A stretch of DNA of 36,367 nucleotides, taken from NCBI GenBank assembly GCA_905234915.1, contig CAJOJP010000021.1, positions 1 through 36,367 on the forward strand, written 5' to 3'. The position numbers were made by a program, and so were the translations under genes. Under the pieces are notes generated by a model. The model saw nothing but the letters and a program-made list of their open reading frames with translations, did no database searches and was not told the DNA's origin. Positions 1 to 6,885 of this stretch are shown one piece after another; position 1 is the first letter of the stretch; the number at the start of each line of letters is the position of its first letter. Source of the stretch: Candidatus Gastranaerophilales bacterium. Its GTDB lineage: Bacteria > Cyanobacteriota > Vampirovibrionia > Gastranaerophilales > Gastranaerophilaceae.

Positions 1-131
1 GATAGATGCAAGAGCTTGCGTTTTCACGCGTTTTGGCTGAGTTTAGATGTTTTTATATACATAGCAGTTGGCTTCGTTTTATATCCCCTGACAAGCCGCA
101 AATGCTTTAATATAAATAACTTTAGCCTTTT

Positions 132-159
132 GCACCATAATATATTTTCAGGTGTAAAA
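132..159 (-). repeat. third copy of AT-rich repeat end
   Basis: Read on the minus strand this stretch carries the same core as the two ends of the 10522-10958 element (AAAATATATTATGGTG). It also shares the adjoining TTTACANCTG with the copy at 10922-10958. Only this one end is visible here, so it may be the end of an element that continues beyond the left edge of the window, or a solitary relic. The bases to its left do not obviously match the interior of the other element. Confidence 0.5.
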
Positions 160-171
160 TTTTATTGTTTC

Positions 172-195
172 AAAAAGTCCGGTTATTTACCGGAC
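172..195 (-). terminator. rho-independent terminator, minus strand
   Basis: GTCCGGT and ACCGGAC form a perfect 7-bp stem with a 5-base loop. On the minus strand the stem is followed directly by five T. No minus-strand gene is visible between here and the plus-strand gene at 540, so its transcript is unidentified; an antisense or small RNA from the 200-540 gap is possible. Confidence 0.6.
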
Positions 196-239
196 GTTCT
201 ATTAGTATCTGCAAAAAGTTTTGCGACAGTAGATTTTTA

Positions 240-269
240 TTGACAAAAAGCAGATATTAAATATATACT
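240..269 (+). promoter_or_regulatory. sigma-70-type promoter
   Basis: TTGACA at 240-245 and TATACT at 264-269 are separated by 18 bases. Transcription would begin near 276 and give a leader of about 264 nt ahead of the CHAP-domain gene at 540. Confidence 0.65.
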
Positions 270-275
270 ATATTG

Positions 276-390
276 ACTACGTTAATATAGTGGGTTGCCC
301 ATAAGGGGCAGCGATTAGTTGCTGTCTGTTTATAAACAGTTTGAAGCTCTTGTGGGTAAACCTGCGGTATTTTGAATTTAAATTTTCACT
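276..390 (+). ncRNA. possible structured 5' leader or small RNA
   Basis: Downstream of the promoter, GGGTTGCCCA (292-301) can pair with TGGGTAAACC (353-362) at nine of ten positions, counting one G-U. Inside this helix GGCAGC (307-312) pairs with GCTGTC (321-326), and CTGTTTATAAACAG (326-339) is a palindrome. I could not match it to 6S, SRP, tmRNA or a riboswitch class I know. It may be a leader controlling the hydrolase gene or an independent RNA. The 3' limit is a guess. Confidence 0.35.
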
Positions 391-539
391 TGCAAACTTT
401 CTTTTCCTCTGTAGGCTGATTTATGTTAAGTTTTCTTAATATTAAATAAAAATTTCGTATAAAAAAGTAAATATTAAGTTAAAAAAAAACTTTATAAAAA
501 TAGGGGAAAATAAGGATAAAATACGAAGGATAGAATTAT

Positions 540-1121
540 ATGAGTATTGCAAGCGTGGGGGAAGACAGTAAATTTGCTAAATATTTAAATAAGCAAATTG
601 AAAAAAAGCTGGAAGATGAACCGGAGTCAACTTCAAAATCTGTTTTTGATGTATTTGGCGGAGGGAATAGCGGCAACGGTATAGGCAGCAGCATTGTAAA
701 TTATGCAAAAAAGTTTCTGGGATGTAATGAAGCGGACGGAAGTGCGGATAAATTTCTGGGAGGCGGAAGTTCTTCTGCTACTGCGTGGTGTGCGGCATTT
801 GTTAAATATGTTGTTGAACACGTAATGGGCGGCAAGGCACCAAGCTGGTATAAAAATGTCGGGAATAAATGGTATTGTCCCGATATAGGGCAAGCTGCCG
901 AAAGTGCAAAGAAAACAGTCAGTGCAAGTAAAGCAAAACCGGGTGATATAGTATTATTTCAAGATGGCGGAGGAGGATATGATCGCTTCTATCATATCGG
1001 TATTGTTAAATCAAATAAGGGCGGAAAAATAACAACAATTGAGGGTAATTCCTCTGATCAGGTAAAATCAAACAGTTATAGTGTAAACGATTCAAGATTA
1101 ACTATTTGTAAAATGGCATAA
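540..1121 (+). CDS. CHAP-domain peptidoglycan amidase/peptidase-like protein
   Basis: The 193-aa protein has a low-complexity N-terminus (residues 1-50, acidic then Gly/Ser-rich) followed by a CHAP/NlpC-P60-type fold. The catalytic Cys is C84 in the motif AWCAAFVKYV and the His is H152 in YHIGIVKSN. E168-G-N is the usual third element, and KPGDIVLF is the typical strand between them. CHAP enzymes cleave amide bonds in the peptidoglycan peptide or at the glycan-peptide junction. No signal peptide or transmembrane segment is visible, so export, if any, must use another route. GAAGGA lies nine bases before the start. The gene stands alone between a long leader and a bidirectional terminator. A phage-lysin origin is possible, but there are no phage genes nearby. 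Confidence 0.8.
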   Translation: MSIASVGEDSKFAKYLNKQIEKKLEDEPESTSKSVFDVFGGGNSGNGIGSSIVNYAKKFLGCNEADGSADKFLGGGSSSATAWCAAFVKYVVEHVMGGKAPSWYKNVGNKWYCPDIGQAAESAKKTVSASKAKPGDIVLFQDGGGGYDRFYHIGIVKSNKGGKITTIEGNSSDQVKSNSYSVNDSRLTICKMA

Positions 1122-1135
1122 TTTTATTTAAAACA

Positions 1136-1166
1136 AAAAGAAACTGCTTTTATGGCAGTTTCTTTT
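1136..1166. terminator. bidirectional terminator
   Basis: AAGAAACTGC and GCAGTTTCTT form a stem of about 10 bp around a short T-rich loop, with A- and T-tracts on both sides. It serves the CHAP gene on the plus strand and the zinc-ribbon gene on the minus strand. Confidence 0.85.
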
Positions 1167-1181
1167 CTGTATATTTTTAAG

Positions 1182-1460
1182 TTATTTTGCTTCTTGTTGT
1201 TTAGCGGCGGCATAACAGTCTTTACAATAGACTTCTTTATCCGGAGCCGGTTTAAAGGGAACTTTAGTTTGACATCCGCATTTTGAACAAGTGACTTCAA
1301 ATAATTTCCTTTTGCCTTTTTGTTTTCTGTTTTTGCGGCATTCCGGGCAGCGTTTTGGTTTATTTTTCAAGCCTCTTTGTTCAAAAAACTCCCTTTCACC
1401 CGCTGTAAAAACAAATTCGCTTCCGCATTCTTCGCAAATAAGTTTTTCGTCTTCGTACAT
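1182..1460 (-). CDS. double zinc-ribbon protein (zf-trcl / CxxC-x17-CxxC type)
   Basis: The 92-aa protein carries four CxxC knuckles. The first half (residues 9-41) has ICEECGSEF followed by FTAGEREFF and RCPEC, which is the 'probable zinc-ribbon' (zf-trcl) pattern. The second half has CSKCG and, after VPFKPAPDKEV, YCKDCY, the CxxC-x17-CxxC module that often follows it. Such proteins are small, cytoplasmic and of unproven function; nucleic-acid binding is the usual guess. AAGGAG precedes the ATG. The gene is monocistronic with a strong terminator downstream. Confidence 0.8.
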   Translation of the reverse strand: MYEDEKLICEECGSEFVFTAGEREFFEQRGLKNKPKRCPECRKNRKQKGKRKLFEVTCSKCGCQTKVPFKPAPDKEVYCKDCYAAAKQQEAK

Positions 1461-1620
1461 GTGATTTCTCCTTAAATTATGGGGTATTTGTCTTAAATAT
1501 GTAAATAATTTGCGATGGAAATTAAATATTAATCACTACCGATTGTTATCTACAAAATATTATTATAGTAATTTATTTAATAAATTTCAAGTAGTTTAAC
1601 AAATAATAAAAAAGATAATT

Positions 1621-2091
1621 CTAGCGGTGATACTGTTCATTGGAATTAATTTTGAAAGCTCTATAGATTTGTTCAGCCAATAAAATTCTAATCATTTGAT
1701 GAGTAAAAGTCATGTCGGAAAAACTCAATTTAAAATTGGCAATATTACTTATGCGCGTACTTAAACCGTTTGCTCCGCCTATTATAAAAATAATATCATT
1801 AATTCCGTTATTTGTTATTTCTTTTATTTTCAGAGCAAATTCCTCCGAGCTTAATTTTTTGCCTTTTATTTCAAGTGTAATGACAAAAGACTCTGATTTT
1901 ATTAAAGGTATAATTTTATCGGCTTCCAGTTCTTTATATTTTTCACATAAAGAATCATCAATAATTTGTTCTGCGGGAATTTCAGTCAGCAAAAATTTGC
2001 AATATGAGCCTAATCGTTTTTCATACTCGCTGAAAGCAGCTTTTAAATATTGTTCTTTGAGTTTTCCTACAGCAATTATTCTTATATTCAT
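1621..2091 (-). CDS. rlmH: 23S rRNA pseudouridine-1915 N3-methyltransferase RlmH
   Basis: The 156-aa SPOUT-family methyltransferase is full length for RlmH. It begins with MNIRIIAVGKLK, has the SAM-binding loop IIGGANGL at residues 103-110, the knot region LSFSDMTFTHQMIR and the conserved C-terminal YHR. RlmH methylates the pseudouridine in helix 69 of 23S rRNA on assembled ribosomes. Its start lies five bases after the stop of the matrixin-like gene, so the two are probably cotranscribed. No terminator is obvious downstream, only an A/T-rich gap. Confidence 0.95.
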   Translation of the reverse strand: MNIRIIAVGKLKEQYLKAAFSEYEKRLGSYCKFLLTEIPAEQIIDDSLCEKYKELEADKIIPLIKSESFVITLEIKGKKLSSEEFALKIKEITNNGINDIIFIIGGANGLSTRISNIANFKLSFSDMTFTHQMIRILLAEQIYRAFKINSNEQYHR

Positions 2092-2096
2092 ATTAA

Positions 2097-2975
2097 TTAA
2101 TATATGCTTCCGTATATTTTCTTAACCGTATTAATATCTCTTTTTGATAAAGTATCTGTTCTGTATGAATGAATTTCATAATACATAATATCATTAATAC
2201 TGTTGCTGTGATATTTTATACCGAGAGCATGCCCTATTTCGTGCAGGGCAGTGGTTAATATTATGGAGTTTGTATTATCTGCGCCCATGTCATTAATATT
2301 AGATAAAAACATTCTTACTTTTTGGAAATACTTTTTTCCGTTTTTCTCGGTAAGATTACCGTAATAAGTTCTTCCGTTAACATTTACATCAACTTTTGTT
2401 ACAATATCGCAAATTATATCAGCCTCCTCGGGATTTGAAACAAAATTAAAGTGAATTAAACCTTCAAGACTATCCTCCCAAATTTGAAATGCCTTCTGGT
2501 AAATATAGCTTTTACCGTAGCTTCTGGCATAAGCGTTGTTAATATAGACTTTTATATCTTTAGGATTTTCCCACGCTGCTGAATTATAATAGTCATAATA
2601 ATCGCCGTAGTCGTTTCTTTTTGCATCTTCTATTTTTTTTAATATATCAGAAGTTTTTTGTTTTTCCTGTTTAGTTAATGCAATCAGTTTTGTGTTTCTT
2701 TTTTCATTTTGCAAAATATAATCAAATTCCAATAATGCTTCTTTATAGCGTTTTTCGTGTTCAAGTATTAATCCGCAGTCATAGCGGAGAATATTAAGAT
2801 AATATTTATCGGCATAAAAATACTTTGTCATTAAATTGCGGAAACAATTAACATTCCCGTTCGTTCTAAAACATGTCGATCTATCCGCATTAAATTGATT
2901 TAAATCAAAATTATAAGCGTATAGGGAAGATACATTCATGACTAATGCAATAATTGTAACAAAGATTTTTTTCAT
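2097..2975 (-). CDS. secreted matrixin-like zinc metalloprotease (M10 type)
   Basis: The 292-aa protein has a signal peptide (hydrophobic residues 4-20, cleavage probably near Y-A-Y). A Tyr/Lys-rich helical region of about 100 residues that looks TPR-like follows, then a C-terminal metzincin catalytic domain. The zinc motif HEIGHALGIKYH is at residues 245-256, with all three His ligands, and the downstream NDIMYY supplies the Met-turn (M264). The helical region YNSAAWENPKDIKVYI matches the first strand of M10 folds. The enzyme should act in the periplasm or outside the cell; the substrate is unknown. TATAAT lies 21 bases before the ATG, next to a palindromic repeat. The gene is followed immediately by rlmH. 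Confidence 0.85.
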   Translation of the reverse strand: MKKIFVTIIALVMNVSSLYAYNFDLNQFNADRSTCFRTNGNVNCFRNLMTKYFYADKYYLNILRYDCGLILEHEKRYKEALLEFDYILQNEKRNTKLIALTKQEKQKTSDILKKIEDAKRNDYGDYYDYYNSAAWENPKDIKVYINNAYARSYGKSYIYQKAFQIWEDSLEGLIHFNFVSNPEEADIICDIVTKVDVNVNGRTYYGNLTEKNGKKYFQKVRMFLSNINDMGADNTNSIILTTALHEIGHALGIKYHSNSINDIMYYEIHSYRTDTLSKRDINTVKKIYGSIY

Positions 2976-3004
2976 GCTTACCTGACTTTTATTATACCTG
3001 TTTT

Positions 3005-3069
3005 GTCACTATAAAGAGCGGCAGTAGCCGTATTGCATCGTCCTTACTACGTTCGTCCTCGCAAATGAC
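3005..3069. repeat. degenerate GTCATTGCGAGG-type intergenic repeat
   Basis: On the minus strand the stretch begins GTCATTTGCGAGGACGAACG and contains GACGATGCAATAC before closing with GTGAC. This is a diverged form of the widespread bacterial palindromic repeat GTCATTGCGAGG...GACGAAGCAATC. The ends are inverted (GTCA/TGAC). A second, perfectly palindromic relative lies at 5692-5727. Confidence 0.6.
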
Positions 3070-3070
3070 A

Positions 3071-3106
3071 AAAAGCAGGCTGACATAAACAATTTGTACA
3101 GCCTGC
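3071..3106 (-). terminator. rho-independent terminator of the 3117-4787 gene
   Basis: GCAGGCTG (3075-3082) and CAGCCTGC (3099-3106) form a perfect 8-bp stem with a 16-base loop. On the minus strand the stem is followed by TTTTTG, about ten bases after the stop codon. Confidence 0.8.
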
Positions 3107-3116
3107 CTGTTTATTA

Positions 3117-4787
3117 TTATGGTTCTTTTCCAACATCACTACCATCAAGAGGTGGTTCAGGATATTCAGTCTGCAGTGTACTTGATTCTTTTTTTTGAAG
3201 CTGATCAAATTGAGCTCGGGTCATAAATCGTTCAGCCCCTTCTATATGACTGCCTTTTGTATGTGCTTGTGTCAACATAGTACTACCTGCTTGTGAAGTC
3301 CAACCGCCTGCATCAATTACGGCAACTTTTACCTGTTTCCCGTCTATTGTAACTGTTTGAATGTCTGCACCATTTATAGCTTCCATTAATTCTTCGCCGT
3401 TATGGGCGCTTAGAGTGTTTGTTTTATATTCGTTTTCCATACCAGAAGCGGAGCCGTTGCCTGAACCCGAGCCATTTGGTACTGTTGCGGGGTTTTGTGC
3501 GTCTGTTTGTGAAGTTGGCGGCGGTGTAGTACCTTCCGGCGGAGTTGTCGGTGTCGGTGTAGTCGGTGCAGGATTGCCTGTTGTCGGTGTAGAAGGTGTT
3601 GCATCCGACTGAGGCTGTGCACTAACTCCTGCGGCTTCAAGCTTTTCTGAAAGTATAACCGCTGTATCGTTTTTGATTTCTTTTTCAATTGCAGCAATTT
3701 CAGCAGGATCCTGCGGCTGTTTCGCTTTTGCTTTTGCCAGCTGTCTATTATGAATCTTGAGGTTTTTATCTGCATTTTGAGGTGTCTGCTCTAAATCCCA
3801 GGTTCCATCTTTATGTTTATACTTATTAGTTGCCTGATTATGATCTAATTGATAAAGTTTATTATTTGCATCGGCAGAATTGGCATATTTATCTATTTGT
3901 GCTTTTACGGCTGGATCATTGGGATCTTTACCTGCAGCTCTTGCCATATTTGTTAATTTTTGAGTAATTTCTTCTTTTGAACCGGTAATAAACTGACCTT
4001 GTTGGAGTCTTGCTGAATCAGTATCAGAAATGCCCAGTCTTGTCATATCATCAGGAGTCATCTTTGAAAAATCTTCGATACCTGTTAAACTTTGCATCGT
4101 TCCGATATTATTATAAGTTCCGTCGCCATTTTGTTCTAATGTTTGAGTTAAACGTCCTCTTTCAGCTTCATATTCTTCTTGCGGAAGAACATCAGCAGGT
4201 TCATTGTTAAAATCAGGGGTATCTGCGTTACCGTTTTGTGCTTGCTGAGCCTCCGCCTGTGCTGCTTCAAATGCCGCCTGTGCTTCAACTGCTTTTTCTT
4301 GAGCCTGCGCAAATGCTTGTTCTTTTCTGGCTACCTCAGCTTTTGCCGCTTCATATTTTTGTTTTGCTGCTGTATAATTAGCGTTATTAACTTCACCTGT
4401 TTTTTCATCTTTAAATTGATCTGGTTGCGGTTCACTCCCCAAACCTTCTAATGTTGTTCTTGCTGCATTCAATTCCGATTGGGCTGTACCGACAGCTGAT
4501 TGAGCTTGTTCATTAGCTGTATTTGCCGCATCCAATTTCGCCTGCAACTCCTGCGACACTCCGCTTTCGGTAGGAGAAGCTCCTGTATCGCGTAATATAG
4601 CTCTTTGACTTTCAACACTCCCAGGTCCAGAGGTGGAATTAGTTCCAAATATACTTGTAGGATTTCCTGTTTGTTGTGTACTGGTTAAATTTATCTGTTG
4701 AGGTCCGCCCTGTGTTTGTGCTGCCCTTCTTGCTGCGGCACGTTCAGTGCTTCCTTTACTATGAAACATATGACTCAGCCAACTCAT
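3117..4787 (-). CDS. large Ala/Gln/Thr/Pro-rich protein of unknown function
   Basis: I do not recognise this 556-aa protein. Residues 1-75 are polar and Thr/Ser/Gln-rich. Residues 80-185 form an Ala/Gln/Glu-rich region with strong coiled-coil character. Residues 200-345 are a mixed region, and a Pro/Thr-rich tract (about 390-430) acts as a linker. Residues 450-540 look like a small folded C-terminal domain (VTIDGKQVKVAVIDAGGW). There is no Cys, signal peptide or transmembrane segment. Its codons are richer in G+C than the neighbours, as expected from Ala, Gly and Gln. AAGGAG precedes the ATG. It is divergent from a gene of similar style (5012). A structural or secreted surface role is a guess. 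Confidence 0.75.
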   Translation of the reverse strand: MSWLSHMFHSKGSTERAAARRAAQTQGGPQQINLTSTQQTGNPTSIFGTNSTSGPGSVESQRAILRDTGASPTESGVSQELQAKLDAANTANEQAQSAVGTAQSELNAARTTLEGLGSEPQPDQFKDEKTGEVNNANYTAAKQKYEAAKAEVARKEQAFAQAQEKAVEAQAAFEAAQAEAQQAQNGNADTPDFNNEPADVLPQEEYEAERGRLTQTLEQNGDGTYNNIGTMQSLTGIEDFSKMTPDDMTRLGISDTDSARLQQGQFITGSKEEITQKLTNMARAAGKDPNDPAVKAQIDKYANSADANNKLYQLDHNQATNKYKHKDGTWDLEQTPQNADKNLKIHNRQLAKAKAKQPQDPAEIAAIEKEIKNDTAVILSEKLEAAGVSAQPQSDATPSTPTTGNPAPTTPTPTTPPEGTTPPPTSQTDAQNPATVPNGSGSGNGSASGMENEYKTNTLSAHNGEELMEAINGADIQTVTIDGKQVKVAVIDAGGWTSQAGSTMLTQAHTKGSHIEGAERFMTRAQFDQLQKKESSTLQTEYPEPPLDGSDVGKEP

Positions 4788-4911
4788 TATAAACTCCTTT
4801 CCTTTCTATTATATATATCTTTTTATACACACTGCGATAAGTTAAAAATATATCGCAAATATATATTCGGCATTTTTTACTTAATTCTTTAATTTAAAAT
4901 CAAATTTTCTA

Positions 4912-4927
4912 TAATATTTGTTACAAA
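4912..4927. promoter_or_regulatory. TAATATTTGTTACAAA motif in divergent promoter region
   Basis: The 16 bases match the site at 25414-25429 at 15 positions, and the inner TTTGTTACAAA is near-palindromic. It lies 84 bases before the start at 5012 in a 224-bp divergent intergenic region; the other copy lies 68 bases before the start at 25498. Both downstream genes encode low-complexity proteins without signal peptides. It may be an operator or part of a promoter. Confidence 0.4.
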
Positions 4928-5011
4928 ACTTAAAAAACAGGAGAGAAAAGTAAATTTTTATTAGTATATATTTTTTGTATATTAGAGAGATACATAAATG
5001 GGAGAGCTTTT

Positions 5012-5661
5012 ATGGCAGATGGAGCAGTTGATTTAAGATTAACACGTGGTACAACACCGGTAAGCGGTGCACAACAAGGTCAGAACCCTCAAGGTACACA
5101 AAATGTCACGGGGGGGGGGGAGGCGATACCGGTATTTCCGGAAGTGATTTTGGCAAGGCTACTACTACACCTAGCAATGCAAACACTGTTCCTGACGCAC
5201 CTCAAAGTTTTAATCCGAAACTTCTTCAGGCTTTTGAAAATTACCTAAATGCAAGCAGGGATTCAGGTGCCGCAGCAGATGCTTCAGCTCAGGCAGATGG
5301 TCAAGTTACAGCTGCAAAGGATGATGTTTCTGAAAAAAAGAATGCCTTAGATGCATTAGTAGATGTTCTTGATAAATTAGGTGTCTTAGGCGGAGGTTTA
5401 GGAACAATTATAAAAGGACTAACCGGTTTATTCGGCGGCAGTGATGACGATGCTGAAAAAAAAGAAGAAGAAATAAAACAAGCGCAAGCAGATAAAGAAA
5501 GAGCGCAGCAGGATTTAACAGCTTCACAGCAAACTTTAGAAGCTGCTACTGCTGATCAAACAAAGGCAAAAGATAAAGAAAAAGACACAAAAAATGAAGA
5601 AAATGAAGCTGAAGAAAACTACAATACAGCTAAAAAAGAGGAAGAAAACGGACAATCATAA
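5012..5661 (+). CDS. low-complexity protein interrupted at a poly-G tract (candidate phase-variable gene)
   Basis: GGGAGAG precedes ATG 5012. The first 36 codons run in one frame to an 11-G tract (5110-5120). As written that frame then goes into nonsense and stops at 5248. The downstream coding continues in the -1 frame from GDTGISGSDFGK to TAA at 5659-5661. With 12 or 9 G the two parts join into one protein of about 216 (or 215) residues. The joined product has a Thr/Gly/Gln-rich head, a Gly-rich hydrophobic stretch (GVLGGGLGTIIKGLTGLFGG) and a Lys/Glu/Ala/Gln-rich coiled-coil tail. It has no signal peptide or Cys. It resembles its divergent neighbour in composition. A homopolymer sequencing error is the alternative to true phase variation. 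Confidence 0.7.
5110..5120 (+). repeat. poly-G tract of 11 bases
   Basis: An uninterrupted run of 11 G in a strongly A+T-rich genome, inside the coding part of the 5012 gene. One more or two fewer G restores the reading frame. Tracts of this length are typical sites of slipped-strand mispairing. Confidence 0.85.
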
Positions 5662-5691
5662 AAAAGAAGTTAAATTTTAAGTATTTTTTCT

Positions 5692-5727
5692 GTCATCGCG
5701 AGCAAACTAGCGTTTGCTCGCGATGAC
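5692..5727. repeat. perfect 16-bp REP-like palindrome, possible terminator
   Basis: GTCATCGCGAGCAAAC (5692-5707) and its exact complement (5712-5727) flank a 4-base loop. The sequence belongs to the GTCAT(T/C)GCGAG palindromic repeat family. It sits between the convergent ends of the 5012 gene and yidC, with T-runs on either side, so it may end transcription from both. Confidence 0.8.
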
Positions 5728-5769
5728 GCTATTTTAGATTTTTTGCAATTTTTTTAAATTTGCCAGAAC

Positions 5770-6867
5770 TTATTTCTTTTCGTTCTCTATTGTTCTTGTT
5801 TCAATGGGATTAATTGTTTTTGCATTTGATAAATCTTTTACCGGATGTTTTTGTGCTTCTTCCCTTTCAAGCTGTTTATTAATCATTACCGATTGAATAA
5901 TTTGTATGATATTACTTACAACCAGATACAACAGAACTCCTGCCGGAATAGGGGCAATTACAAACATGAATATAATCATCACGGGCATAATTGTTCCCAT
6001 CATTTTTTGCATTTGCTGCTGCATCGGGTCCTGGCTTTGATTTTTGTTCATTGATAACATTACTTTTTGCGATAAAAGCATTGTTGCAGCAAATAATAAT
6101 ATTAAAATAAATACATCGGCATTAAACTGTCCTTGAGGTATAACAGTAGGAACACTTGCCGCCATAATATCGCCTTTATGTTCAAAATGAACATTTTCTA
6201 CCTCTCTTGTTTTCATATTCTGAATTTCTACATCGGCAGAGGTCATTTTTGAAATTTCATCAAAATTAAGCCCCGTAAAATCATCGTCTTTAATTTTGAA
6301 ATCTACGTTTTTACCTGCTGTTATACTGCCTTGAACTTTAAGTCCGTTTTTATCAATTTTTACGTTATCAAGTTCCTTATCACCGAGTGAAACTTTAACT
6401 TTTTTAAATATTACAAACTTATCGCCTTCCGAAACACTAAAGGCTCCGTCATAAGAAAGACCGGCACTTCCTTTCAGTGTTTTATCAATTCTGTTAATAA
6501 ATAAAAAATTAGAATTTCCCGCCTCCTGCATAAACATAGGACTGATTAACGCTGCATAAAGCAATATAAATATCGGCATTTGTATTAATAAAGGCAGACA
6601 TCCCGACATTGGATTAAATTTATGCTCTTTATAAAACTCCATCATTTTTCTCTGGAGTGTCTGAGGATCATTTTTATAGCGTTCCTGCAATTTTTTCATT
6701 TCAGGCTGTAATACCTGCATTGAACGCATTGACCGCTGCTGAGAAACTCCCAAAGGCCAAAGGCATAATCTTACAATTACCGTTAACGCTATAATTGCCA
6801 GTCCGTAATTACCCGTAATATGATATAATCCTTTTAAAAGTTCGACTGTTAATGCTGTAAAGTCCAC
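5770..6867 (-). CDS. yidC: YidC/Oxa1-family membrane protein insertase
   Basis: The 365-aa protein has the YidC core without the large N-terminal P1 domain of Proteobacteria, as in Cyanobacteria. Membrane segments lie at about 20-40 (containing the groove Arg R33), 95-112, 249-268 and 295-330. The cytoplasmic hairpin with QPEMKKLQERYKNDPQ lies at 54-85, followed by NPMSGCLPLLIQMP. Between the second and third of these segments there is an insert of about 120 residues (127-248), predicted extracytoplasmic and rich in short beta-strand patterns with charged residues. The C-terminus is basic. It follows the glycosyltransferase gene by 18 bases, away from the usual rnpA-rpmH context. It inserts and folds membrane proteins with or without SecYEG. 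Confidence 0.92.
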   Translation of the reverse strand: MDFTALTVELLKGLYHITGNYGLAIIALTVIVRLCLWPLGVSQQRSMRSMQVLQPEMKKLQERYKNDPQTLQRKMMEFYKEHKFNPMSGCLPLLIQMPIFILLYAALISPMFMQEAGNSNFLFINRIDKTLKGSAGLSYDGAFSVSEGDKFVIFKKVKVSLGDKELDNVKIDKNGLKVQGSITAGKNVDFKIKDDDFTGLNFDEISKMTSADVEIQNMKTREVENVHFEHKGDIMAASVPTVIPQGQFNADVFILILLFAATMLLSQKVMLSMNKNQSQDPMQQQMQKMMGTIMPVMIIFMFVIAPIPAGVLLYLVVSNIIQIIQSVMINKQLEREEAQKHPVKDLSNAKTINPIETRTIENEKK

Positions 6868-6885
6868 TTTATATATTCTCCCTTC

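Noticed and set aside
16-243. 75-codon plus-strand frame at the left edge
   Set aside because: No ribosome-binding site and no recognisable protein pattern; it runs across the repeat copy at 132-159 and the minus-strand terminator.
276-390. 6S RNA, SRP RNA or c-di-AMP riboswitch at the leader
   Set aside because: None of the conserved sequence blocks of these RNAs could be found, so it is left as an unnamed structured leader.
3361-3775. Overlapping frames opposite and within the Pro/Thr-rich part of the 3117-4787 gene
   Set aside because: They are shadows of the repetitive coding of that gene, with no ribosome sites.
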